DNA of 64,000 nucleotides from Caldicellulosiruptor diazotrophicus (lineage in GTDB: Bacteria > Bacillota > Thermoanaerobacteria > Caldicellulosiruptorales > Caldicellulosiruptoraceae), in assembly GCF_017347585.1 (NCBI RefSeq), contig NZ_AP024480.1, forward strand, positions 1,634,001 to 1,698,000. Direction: 5' to 3'. The number at the start of each line of letters is the position of its first letter. Position 1 is the stretch's first letter. The notes beneath the pieces are model-generated. The model was given only the letters and a program-made list of their open reading frames with translations. It had not been told where the DNA came from and did no database searches. Positions 36,833 through 44,835 of the stretch are shown piece by piece. The position numbers and the translations under genes are program-made.

Positions 36833-38509
36833 TTACTTAACTTTTATCCCGTACCAATCAGCCATTCTTTGTCTCATTTCCTGTGTATAGAACTCTTCAA
36901 TCGGTTTTGTGTTAATCTTTGCTCTAACCTCTGCTTTATATTTGTTCCATATCTCATCATATTTGCCCTTTGGAGCCATTATAAGCATTGGTATATATTT
37001 CCTTGCAAGGTCATTAGCAATGTTAAGTGGAACCTGGATTTCTTTTTGCTTTTCAGGTGGAACATTAATCTCCCATGCATATCCCCAAGGTGGACATTCA
37101 GGTTCATCAGCAAATGGTGGCTCAACAAATGTCTTTGCTTTGTATGCTTCGAGCACTTTCTTTTGTGCTGGTGCCCATTGCATATATGCAATGTCTGGAT
37201 CAAGTTCAGGTTTCACATAATTTCCATCTGGAAGCTTAAGCTGCCATCTTGGCCAGATGTTCCAGTAACCAAGCCCTTCTTGTTTCTGGTAAACCGGATC
37301 TCTTGCTTTATCAATCATAGCTTGAGTTCTGTACATCTTGCCTTTATTGTCAACAAGATAGTCTCTTCCTTTAATACCCCAGAACATTAGTTTTTGAATA
37401 TCTGGATTGAGCATTTGGTCTAAGAACTGAAATGCTCTTACAGGATCTTTACACTTCTTTGTAATACTTATGCCATCTCTTGTACCAATTGATTGAAGCA
37501 TTACATATCTTGATTTTTTAACACCTTTAAATACAATGCCAAATGGAACAAGGATTCTATCATCTTCGCCATTCTTTCGGAGTGTATTGAACGCTGTGTT
37601 AAAGTGCCATGACCTTCCCCAGCTTGTTACAACTCTACCTTGAGCAACTTTTGCAGCCCACTGGTCATATGTCTGAACAAATGCTTCTTTATCAAACAAA
37701 CCTTCATTCCAAAGAGCATTTAACGCCTTATATGCTTTGTACATTCCTATTCCTGCTGGGTCATAGCTTGCTTTATATGTTTTTGGATCAACTTGGACAG
37801 TATCTGCTATAAGGCCATTGAGACCTGTTGCAGGGTCTTGAATTACATAGAATCTTGCACCTTCTGTAATTGCTGACATACCTATTACAGGCATACCTTT
37901 ATACTTTGGATATTTCTTGACATAATTTCTTATCATTGGCACCAAATCTTCCCAGTACTTTAATCTTGGCCAGTTATTCTTTTGTAACATGTCAATCATT
38001 ACATATAAACCTTCACCACTTGCGCTTGGTGAAACTTCACCTCTTGTGTAGCTCAAGAAATAGATATGTCCATCAGCTTGGCGAAGTTTTCTTAAATCTG
38101 CTTGAGAGTAAGCCTTCTTCGTCCACTGACCGTATTTTTGAATGTAGTTATCAAGAGGCACTAAAGCTTTGTTCTGAATAAACTGTTTGTGTTCGCCGCT
38201 ACCGTAGACAAGGTCTGGTAAATCTCCAGATGCGAGCATAAGTGATATTTTTGTTGCCTGGTCCATTCCTACAAAATGTTCGATTTTTAATCTTACGCCA
38301 GTTCTTTTTGTAATTTCTTGACCAATAGCAGTACTGAAGATATCTGGGTGATATTGCACTGTTGCATCTGCACTAAACATTGTAAAAGTTACAACCTTTT
38401 TTGATGCACCTTCAGCCTTTTGTGAAGTCACAGGTGCTACTCCACCAAGAATGGCTGAGATGGTAAATACGAATACCACAAAAAACGAAATTTTTCTTAA
38501 AAATTTCAA
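36833..38509 (-). CDS. Extracellular solute-binding protein, LplA type (copy 1)
   Basis: Exported sugar-binding protein of 558 residues serving the adjacent permeases. The signal peptide covers about 1-34 (ISFFVVFVFTISAILGG) and has no lipobox cysteine. The body shows LMLASGDLPDLVYGSGEH near 91, LVPLDNYIQKYGQW near 115, SIGTRDGISITKKCKDPVRAFQFLD near 351, and Trp-rich segments suited to sugar stacking. It is clearly paralogous to the protein at 39851-41521. The TTG start at 38509 is supported by GGAGG nine bases upstream. Aldouronate as ligand is inferred from the neighbouring aguA. Confidence 0.9.
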   Translation of the reverse strand: MKFLRKISFFVVFVFTISAILGGVAPVTSQKAEGASKKVVTFTMFSADATVQYHPDIFSTAIGQEITKRTGVRLKIEHFVGMDQATKISLMLASGDLPDLVYGSGEHKQFIQNKALVPLDNYIQKYGQWTKKAYSQADLRKLRQADGHIYFLSYTRGEVSPSASGEGLYVMIDMLQKNNWPRLKYWEDLVPMIRNYVKKYPKYKGMPVIGMSAITEGARFYVIQDPATGLNGLIADTVQVDPKTYKASYDPAGIGMYKAYKALNALWNEGLFDKEAFVQTYDQWAAKVAQGRVVTSWGRSWHFNTAFNTLRKNGEDDRILVPFGIVFKGVKKSRYVMLQSIGTRDGISITKKCKDPVRAFQFLDQMLNPDIQKLMFWGIKGRDYLVDNKGKMYRTQAMIDKARDPVYQKQEGLGYWNIWPRWQLKLPDGNYVKPELDPDIAYMQWAPAQKKVLEAYKAKTFVEPPFADEPECPPWGYAWEINVPPEKQKEIQVPLNIANDLARKYIPMLIMAPKGKYDEIWNKYKAEVRAKINTKPIEEFYTQEMRQRMADWYGIKVK

Positions 38510-38572
38510 ATTGATACGCCTCCTCTCTTCTAATTTTTATCAAGGATGAACAATTATCATCCTCTACTGTTC

Positions 38573-38600
38573 ATTTTACATAGTATTTAGATAAAAACAA
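38573..38600 (-). promoter_or_regulatory. Promoter of binding-protein gene copy 1
   Basis: TTGTTT and TAAAAT separated by 16 bases on the minus strand, with AGGG directly before the -35. Spacing is identical to that of copy 2 (41597-41624). A 7-bp hairpin (38543-38563) lies near the expected transcript 5' end. Confidence 0.6.
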
Positions 38601-38616
38601 CCCTTAAAATCTAACA

Positions 38617-38636
38617 TATTTCCCCCATAAAATTGA
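38617..38636 (-). promoter_or_regulatory. Shared upstream element, copy 1
   Basis: TCAATTTTATGGGGGAAATA lies 21 bases upstream of the -35 (from the G run). Nearly the same sequence occurs in the same place before copy 2, so it is a candidate activator site, perhaps for the YesN regulator. Confidence 0.55.
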
Positions 38637-38648
38637 TATATCAAAAAT

Positions 38649-39734
38649 TTATATTTTCCCAAATTCTTGAACTGCCCACATGTATAATTTTATATTTTCA
38701 AGAGGGGTGCCTGAGGCAACAGAACCCGCTGGTGTTTCGATAAAGTTTCCATCATCTTTTAAAACTTGCATATCCCTTTTTACATACTCAATGATTTTTT
38801 CTGTAGTCCCATTTCTTAATATAAATGGTGGCATCTGCCCATAAATCAACGCATTTGGCATAAGTTTTCTTATTGTGGCAGGGTGAATTTCAGGTCCAAA
38901 ATTAACACTATTCACACCAAGGTCGTTTAAAATTGGAATTAGATGCTGCATATTACTATCTGAGTGTTGATAGCGAACATCTTCTTTTCTTGGTGCAAAA
39001 TTTCTAAACAAACTTTCCAAAATAGGTGCACAATATCTTTCATATAACTTGGGCGAAAATAAAAAACAGTTATCATCGTTAATTGCAATTCCGTCATATT
39101 CAACTTCACAATAACTTCTTAAATTCTTTATATACTCCACAAGTTTTTCTTTTAATATCTTAAAAAACTCATCCATTAGCTCTGGTTCATCCATCAGAAG
39201 CATACAAAGATTTGTGGTACCTAATAAACTTGTTGCAATTGTAGCAGGACCTCTTGTCATATGCCCCCATCTTAGTTTCTTGCCAGTTAGATTCTCGTAA
39301 TCTTCTTTTGCTTTTAAAAGTTCAGGTGTAACCACTTTTTTTATATCAATCTTTTCTATTTTTTCTATATAACTTTTTACATCATCTAAATTTTCTATTG
39401 CCGGCTCCAGCCAAGGTGTTCCACCTTCTGATATCACCACTCTACTTCCCATTACAACCTCAAATCTTATCGGTTCTGGAGGATCAAATTCTTCTTCTGA
39501 ATAAAATCTTCTCCCAAGTTCTTTTTCTAATATGTCATTAGCTTTTTTGTGAATTTTAAGCCTGTATAGCTTATTAGAATAGTAATCAACTGTTGAAAAA
39601 GGACCAATGAGCTCAAACAAAAAATGGTCGTCAAGCCAAAAATGGATAGGAATTCTTGTCTTTTTGTTAAAATTAAACCGACAAAAATCATTTTCTTCCC
39701 AGAATTTTTTTACATCAAATTTAGATAAGTCCAC
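38649..39734 (-). CDS. Uroporphyrinogen decarboxylase (URO-D) family protein of unknown role
   Basis: Protein of 361 residues with the URO-D/MtaA barrel pattern: RWGHMTRGPATIATSLLGTTNLCMLLMDEPELMDEFFKI-type segment near 155-194, then GIAINDDNCFLFSPKLYERYCAPIL near 215, RYQHSDSNMQHLIPILNDLGVNSVNFGPE near 252, and LIYGQMPPFILRNGT. The family includes heme enzymes and cobamide-dependent methyltransferases. The HxC zinc motif of MtaA-type enzymes is not seen (it reads HSD here). The GTG start has GGAGGAG seven bases upstream. It lies between the two binding-protein genes, so a role in processing an imported, perhaps methylated, sugar is possible but unproven. Confidence 0.75.
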   Translation of the reverse strand: MDLSKFDVKKFWEENDFCRFNFNKKTRIPIHFWLDDHFLFELIGPFSTVDYYSNKLYRLKIHKKANDILEKELGRRFYSEEEFDPPEPIRFEVVMGSRVVISEGGTPWLEPAIENLDDVKSYIEKIEKIDIKKVVTPELLKAKEDYENLTGKKLRWGHMTRGPATIATSLLGTTNLCMLLMDEPELMDEFFKILKEKLVEYIKNLRSYCEVEYDGIAINDDNCFLFSPKLYERYCAPILESLFRNFAPRKEDVRYQHSDSNMQHLIPILNDLGVNSVNFGPEIHPATIRKLMPNALIYGQMPPFILRNGTTEKIIEYVKRDMQVLKDDGNFIETPAGSVASGTPLENIKLYMWAVQEFGKI

Positions 39735-39769
39735 AAGAAATCTCCTCCTTTGTTGGTATTATTTTTTAG

Positions 39770-39825
39770 ACTACAAAAATTTATAGGGAAGACCTCTAAA
39801 ACTATAATAGGAGGCCTTCCCTATA
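39770..39825 (-). terminator. Hairpin/terminator after binding-protein gene copy 2
   Basis: TATAGGGAAGACCTC (39782-39796) pairs with GAGGCCTTCCCTATA (39811-39825), one mismatch, followed on the minus strand by AAATTTTTG. It separates copy 2 from the URO-D-family gene. Confidence 0.7.
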
Positions 39826-39850
39826 AAATATACTACAATTTACTCCAAGT

Positions 39851-41521
39851 TTAGTTCCAATTCTTTACTCTCCAGCGAATCATCTCTGTCTTGAACTGCT
39901 CATATACTTTGTAATTTGTCTTTTCAAATGCCTTAACAAATTCATTCCATATTCTGTCAAAATCTGCATCTGTCTTTGCCATTACAAGTTGAGGCAGATA
40001 TTTTCTTCGTACCTCGCTCATCTTCTGTTGAGCAATTGTAACTTGAGGTTTATCAGCTGGAATATTAATCTCCCATGCAAACCCGTAAGGTGTTTCAAGT
40101 GGAGGATCTGTAAATGGAGGTTGCATAAAGTATTTAGCTTTATATGCATCGAGAACCTTCTTTTCAGCTGGTGAGAAGTTCTTGTACACATACTCTGGGT
40201 CAAACCCTGGTTCTCTATAATTTCCATCTTGGAGTTTCAAGTATGCATGTGGGAATACCCACCAGTATCCAAGACCTTGCTTCTTTCTATAAACAGGGTC
40301 TTCTCTTTGCCTTTTCTGTTTATCTGTTAGGTACATTTTTCCATTTTTGTCTACACTATAATCAACACCTTTTATTCCCCAGTACATGAGTTTCTGAGCT
40401 TCTAAAGAGCAGAGAGTATCCAAGAACTTAAATGCTGTGACAGGGTCTTTACACTTCTTTGTTATGCTAATACCATCTCTTGCGCCAATTGGCTGAATCA
40501 TAAGATATCTTGCTCTTTGAACACCTTTGTAGACAACCGGGAAGGATATATGCATTCTATTGTATTTCTTTGCATTCTTCAGTGAAGCTTCTGCATCATA
40601 TCCAAATTGCCACCATTGGTCATAAAAGCCTACAACTCTACCCTGAGCAATCTTGGAAAGATATGTGTCATAGTTTTGAACGAACACTTCTTTGTCAATA
40701 AGCCCTTCTTTCCACATCTTATTCAAATCTTTATAGTATCTTCTTGAACCTTCCATTGTAGAATATACCTTGGCTTCATATGTCTTGGGGTCAACTATTA
40801 CATCGCCGTCATTTTGATATCCCATAAGATATGATGGTGGATTTTCTAATGTAAAGAATCTCCAGCTTTCTGTTATAAACGTAAATCCTATAGTGGGTTT
40901 GCCATCAATAGTTGGATTTTTCTTTACATAATCTCTTATAAGTTGCTGATAATCCTCCCAATATCTTACTTTTGGCCATTTTGCTTTTTCAAGAAGATCA
41001 ATTGGGAGCCAGAACCCATCTGGTTTTAAGTCTGGTGTTATTTCGTTTCTGTAAGGAGACAAGAAATAAATTTTTCCATCTTTCTGTCTTAGTCTTTTAA
41101 AGTCCTTTTCAGTATAAATTTGTTTACAATATTTTCCGTATTTTTGAATATAGTTATCGAGTGGTACCAAAACACCTGCTTCAATCAATTTTCCATGCTC
41201 CTGATGACCATGAATCAAATCTGGCAAATCACCAGATGCCAACATAAGACCAATCTTTGTTGCTTCATCCTGACCTGCTAAGTATTCGATTTTGAGCTTT
41301 ACACCTGTAAGTTTTGTAATTTCTTTACCAATAGGAGTACTAAATAGGTCTGGATGGGGATCTGCATTTGAATCTCCATAGAAAAATGTCAATACTTTCA
41401 CCTGTTGACTGCTTGAAGCCGCTTTCACAGAATCAGATTTTAAACTTGGAAACGTAATAAGGGTTGAAAAAATAAACACAAAACAAATAAACCACGCAAA
41501 TGATTTTAATTTTTTTGACAT
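39851..41521 (-). CDS. Extracellular solute-binding protein, LplA type (copy 2)
   Basis: Exported sugar-binding protein of 556 residues paralogous to copy 1 along its whole length. Shared blocks include LASGDLPDLIHGHQEHGKLIE near 92, LVPLDNYIQKYGKY near 116, PIGARDGISITKKCKDPVTAFKFLD near 350 and YWGIKGVDYSVDKNGKMY. The signal peptide (about 1-35) has no lipobox. The ATG at 41521 follows GAGGAGGG. It is first in the cluster and has its own promoter. It could bind a related ligand for the same permease or serve a transporter elsewhere. Confidence 0.9.
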   Translation of the reverse strand: MSKKLKSFAWFICFVFIFSTLITFPSLKSDSVKAASSSQQVKVLTFFYGDSNADPHPDLFSTPIGKEITKLTGVKLKIEYLAGQDEATKIGLMLASGDLPDLIHGHQEHGKLIEAGVLVPLDNYIQKYGKYCKQIYTEKDFKRLRQKDGKIYFLSPYRNEITPDLKPDGFWLPIDLLEKAKWPKVRYWEDYQQLIRDYVKKNPTIDGKPTIGFTFITESWRFFTLENPPSYLMGYQNDGDVIVDPKTYEAKVYSTMEGSRRYYKDLNKMWKEGLIDKEVFVQNYDTYLSKIAQGRVVGFYDQWWQFGYDAEASLKNAKKYNRMHISFPVVYKGVQRARYLMIQPIGARDGISITKKCKDPVTAFKFLDTLCSLEAQKLMYWGIKGVDYSVDKNGKMYLTDKQKRQREDPVYRKKQGLGYWWVFPHAYLKLQDGNYREPGFDPEYVYKNFSPAEKKVLDAYKAKYFMQPPFTDPPLETPYGFAWEINIPADKPQVTIAQQKMSEVRRKYLPQLVMAKTDADFDRIWNEFVKAFEKTNYKVYEQFKTEMIRWRVKNWN

Positions 41522-41596
41522 ACTAAACCCTCCTCACTGTTTATTTTGACGTTTCTACGTCTAAAAAAGACTTTAAAAATTGTGAATCTGAAATAA

Positions 41597-41624
41597 ATTA
41601 TAACTATAAATTGTAGTAATGTAA
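41597..41624 (-). promoter_or_regulatory. Promoter of binding-protein gene copy 2
   Basis: TTACAT and TATAAT separated by 16 bases on the minus strand, with AGGG before the -35; about 75 bases upstream of the ATG. Confidence 0.65.
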
Positions 41625-41639
41625 CCCTGAAAAATTTTA

Positions 41640-41661
41640 TATTTTTCCCCCACAAAATTGA
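41640..41661 (-). promoter_or_regulatory. Shared upstream element, copy 2
   Basis: TCAATTTTGTGGGGGAAAAA lies 22 bases upstream of the -35 (from the G run), matching the element at 38617-38636. Confidence 0.55.
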
Positions 41662-41757
41662 CTTTTTTAATCCCTAATGAATCTAAAAATTTATAACTAA
41701 TTTACAAATATCTTTGACAAGCTAACTCAATATTTTTTTATATTCATCACTTTTTTC

Positions 41758-41787
41758 TTGACAAGTCCTAAGAGTTGATAATAAAAT
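41758..41787 (+). promoter_or_regulatory. Promoter of the hisC-aroF-tyrA-aroA operon
   Basis: A perfect TTGACA and TAAAAT separated by 18 bases lie about 33 bases before the TTG start of hisC. No T-box or other leader fits in the short 5' region. Confidence 0.65.
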
Positions 41788-41819
41788 TATTGAAAATCGC
41801 AAGTTAGGGGTGTGTTAAT

Positions 41820-42896
41820 TTGTTCAGAGAAGTAATTAATACAATTTCGCCTTATATCCCTGGCAAACCCATATCAGAGGTAAAAAGAGAACTTGGTCTT
41901 GATAAAGTAATTAAACTTGCTTCAAATGAAAATCCTTTAGGACCATCTGAAAATGTAAAAAAATCGTTGATGCAAAACTTAGATGAACTTGGTATATACC
42001 CAGACGGAAATTGTACAGAATTAAAACTCAAGCTTTCAAAAAAGTTAGGTATAAAACCATCGCAGATACTTCTGGGAGCAGGTTCTGATGAAATCACTCA
42101 ATTTATTGCTGCTGTGTTTATAAACCCAGGAGACAACGCAATAATGGCAAAACCCTCTTTCCCCAGATACGAAACAGTAACAAAAGCGATGGGCGGTGTA
42201 CCAATTGAACTTCCATTAAAAGATTTTACCCATGATTTGCAAGCTTTCTACAACAATATAAATGAAAGAACAAAGCTAATATGGATTTGCAATCCAAACA
42301 ATCCAACTGGTACAATTGTTAAAAGAAAGGAGTTATATGACTTTATAAAATCAGTACCTTCACACATTGCAGTTGTTGTTGACCAGGCTTATAAAGAATA
42401 CATTGATGATCCAGAATACCCAGATGCCAAAGAGTGGCTCAATGAATTTGAAAATCTCATAGTTCTTCAAACATTCTCAAAAATCTATGGTCTTGCTGCT
42501 TTAAGAATTGGGTATGCAATAGCATCAGAGGAAATCATTGAAAAATTAAACAGAATAAGACCACCTTTTAATGTAAATCACTTGGCACAGATTGCAGCTT
42601 CTGTTGCCCTTGACGATGAAGATCATGTAAAAAAGGCGAAAGATCTTAATAAAAAGTCTCTTGAATTTTTCTATAAAAGCTTTGAAGAAATGGGGCTTCC
42701 TTATATAAAGTCATATGGAAATTTTGTCATGGTAGATGTAAAGAAAGATGCTGTTGAAGTGTTTAAAAAACTACTTTTAAAAGGCATAATTGTAAGACCA
42801 GGTGATATATTCGGTATGCCAACATATCTGAGAGTTACAACTGGCCAGGAAGGTGATAACATGGGATTCATAAAGGCTTTGAAAGAAATTCTATAG
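41820..42896 (+). CDS. hisC: Histidinol-phosphate/aromatic aminotransferase HisC
   Basis: PLP-dependent class I/II aminotransferase of 358 residues. Signatures are the N-terminal SPYIPGKP, LASNENPLGPS near 38, IWICNPNNPTG near 157, and the PLP-lysine region LQTFSKIYGLAALRIGYA near 218. Placement at the head of an aromatic amino acid operon, as hisC stands beside tyrA/aroE in Bacillus, suggests it transaminates phenylpyruvate or hydroxyphenylpyruvate as well as, or instead of, imidazoleacetol phosphate. The TTG start at 41820 is supported by AGGGGTG. Confidence 0.9.
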   Translation: MFREVINTISPYIPGKPISEVKRELGLDKVIKLASNENPLGPSENVKKSLMQNLDELGIYPDGNCTELKLKLSKKLGIKPSQILLGAGSDEITQFIAAVFINPGDNAIMAKPSFPRYETVTKAMGGVPIELPLKDFTHDLQAFYNNINERTKLIWICNPNNPTGTIVKRKELYDFIKSVPSHIAVVVDQAYKEYIDDPEYPDAKEWLNEFENLIVLQTFSKIYGLAALRIGYAIASEEIIEKLNRIRPPFNVNHLAQIAASVALDDEDHVKKAKDLNKKSLEFFYKSFEEMGLPYIKSYGNFVMVDVKKDAVEVFKKLLLKGIIVRPGDIFGMPTYLRVTTGQEGDNMGFIKALKEIL

Positions 42897-42973
42897 AAAA
42901 AGAAAATTTGAAGAATGGTAGAACGGATGCAAACTGTAGTAAAATAAAAAATGGTAGGATGGAGGCGATGAAT

Positions 42974-43987
42974 ATGATTATTGTAATGAAAAAGGACTGT
43001 AAAGAGTCAGATATTGAAGAAGTTGTAAAGCTTATCACATCACTGGGCTTGCGGCCCCACATTTCACAGGGCGTTGAAAGAACTGTGATTGGTGTCATTG
43101 GCGATGAGAGAATTCTATCTGATGTCCCTGTTGAACTTTTACCAGGTGTTGACAGAATAATACCAATCTTAGAGAGCTACAAACTCGCAAGCAGAACCTT
43201 CAAATCAGAACCTACAGTTATAAAAATTAAAGATGTTGAGATTGGCGGAGATACACTTACGCTCATTGGTGGTCCATGTGCAATTGAAAGTTATCAGCAA
43301 ATGTTTGAAGTTGCAGAAAAGATTAAAAGAAGCGGTGCAAAGATCCTGCGTGGCGGAGCTTATAAGCCAAGAACATCTCCATATTCTTTCCAGGGTCTTG
43401 AAGAAGAAGGATTGAAAATTCTCAAAGAAGCTGCGCAAAAGTATGACCTTTTAGTAATAACAGAAGTAATAAGCGAAAGTGCTGTTGACAGAGCGTATGA
43501 TTATGTGGATATTTTCCAGATTGGTGCAAGAAATATGCAAAATTTTAATTTGCTAAAATATGTTGGAAGACAAGACAAACCTGTTCTTCTCAAAAGAGGC
43601 CTCGCAGCAACAATTGAAGAGTGGCTAAACGCTGCTGAATACATCTTGAGCGAAGGAAATCCAAATGTTATTTTGTGTGAAAGAGGGATAAGGACTTTTG
43701 AGACAGCAACAAGAAACACTTTAGATATTTCTGCAATTCCTGTTGTAAAGGAAAAAAGCCATCTTCCAATAATAGTTGACCCAAGTCATGCAGCAGGGAA
43801 AGCAAAGTATGTTCCGGCACTTTCAAAAGCGGCAATTGCAGCAGGAGCTGATGGGCTTATGATTGAGGTCCATCCAAACCCACAAAAGGCTCTCTCTGAC
43901 GGTCCTCAGTCAATCACACCTGAGGAGTTTGACAAGCTTGTAAAAGAGATAACTTTAATAGCAAAATCAATTGGAAAGAGTGTATAG
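42974..43987 (+). CDS. aroF: 3-deoxy-7-phosphoheptulonate (DAHP) synthase
   Basis: First enzyme of the shikimate pathway, condensing PEP and erythrose 4-phosphate. The protein has about 337 residues. An N-terminal ferredoxin-like regulatory domain (1-75) precedes the barrel: LIGGPCAIES near 95, LRGGAYKPRTSPYSFQG near 123, QIGARNMQNFNLL near 182, and PIIVDPSHAAGKAKYV near 266. This is the short, bacterial KDO8PS-like type with a possible aromatic-sensing N-domain. The ATG at 42974 is chosen because GGAGG lies eight bases upstream; the frame is open earlier without a ribosome site. Confidence 0.95.
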   Translation: MIIVMKKDCKESDIEEVVKLITSLGLRPHISQGVERTVIGVIGDERILSDVPVELLPGVDRIIPILESYKLASRTFKSEPTVIKIKDVEIGGDTLTLIGGPCAIESYQQMFEVAEKIKRSGAKILRGGAYKPRTSPYSFQGLEEEGLKILKEAAQKYDLLVITEVISESAVDRAYDYVDIFQIGARNMQNFNLLKYVGRQDKPVLLKRGLAATIEEWLNAAEYILSEGNPNVILCERGIRTFETATRNTLDISAIPVVKEKSHLPIIVDPSHAAGKAKYVPALSKAAIAAGADGLMIEVHPNPQKALSDGPQSITPEEFDKLVKEITLIAKSIGKSV

Positions 43988-43992
43988 AAAAA

Positions 43993-44835
43993 ATGGTGAG
44001 AAATAAGATACTCATAGTAGGGCTTGGTCTCATTGGCGGTTCACTTGCAAAAGCTTTTAAAAAATGCGGATATGAAATTCATGCTTATGATATAGACAAA
44101 AGTGCAATTGAAAAGGCTATTTGTGAAGGTGTTGTAAAAGAGAGGATTGATGATTTGAATGAGACAGAGGATGAGTATGCCTTTAGTTTTATATGTGTCC
44201 CAGTATTAGAAAGTATACCTATTCTTGGCAAATTATCATCAAAAATCAAAAATGGAATCATAACAGATGTTGGAAGTACAAAAACTCATATTTGCAAATA
44301 TTCCATCGAACATAAAATTGCAAATTTTATCGGTGGACATCCAATGGCAGGTACTGAAAAGATAGGCTATAAATATTCATTTGATGAACTCTTTAATGGT
44401 GCATACTATTTTATAACCCCAACTGAAATGAACAGAAAAGAAGATATTGAAAAGCTTAAAAATCTTTTGCAATCGATAGGTTGCAAGGTTGAAGAAGTTG
44501 ACTATGTACTTCACGACAAAATAACTGCTGTTATTTCGCACTTACCGCATGTTGTATCTGCAGGACTTGTAAATATGTTAAATAGTAATGAGATATATTG
44601 TAAATTTGCTGGAGGAGGGTTTAAAGATATAACCCGTATCTCTTCCTCCAGTCCTAAAATGTGGGCAGATATATCAATCTCTAATAAGAACATGTTGCTT
44701 GAACTTATTGACGCTTATATTGAACTTCTGAAAAACTTTAAAACAAGCTTGAAAAGTGAAAACTATAATGAAATTTTCAACTACTTTGAAAAAGCAAAAA
44801 TAATTAGAGATACGATTGTGAGTGATGAAAAGTGA
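43993..44835 (+). CDS. tyrA: Prephenate dehydrogenase
   Basis: Oxidatively decarboxylates prephenate to 4-hydroxyphenylpyruvate for tyrosine. The 280 residues have the NAD fold ILIVGLGLIGGSLAKAFKKCGY near 5, DVGSTKTHI near 94, GGHPMAGTEKIGY near 115 and HLPHVVSAGLV near 185. There is no ACT domain, unlike many longer TyrA proteins. It follows aroF by five bases and its stop overlaps the aroA GTG start (GTGA). Confidence 0.94.
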   Translation: MVRNKILIVGLGLIGGSLAKAFKKCGYEIHAYDIDKSAIEKAICEGVVKERIDDLNETEDEYAFSFICVPVLESIPILGKLSSKIKNGIITDVGSTKTHICKYSIEHKIANFIGGHPMAGTEKIGYKYSFDELFNGAYYFITPTEMNRKEDIEKLKNLLQSIGCKVEEVDYVLHDKITAVISHLPHVVSAGLVNMLNSNEIYCKFAGGGFKDITRISSSSPKMWADISISNKNMLLELIDAYIELLKNFKTSLKSENYNEIFNYFEKAKIIRDTIVSDEK

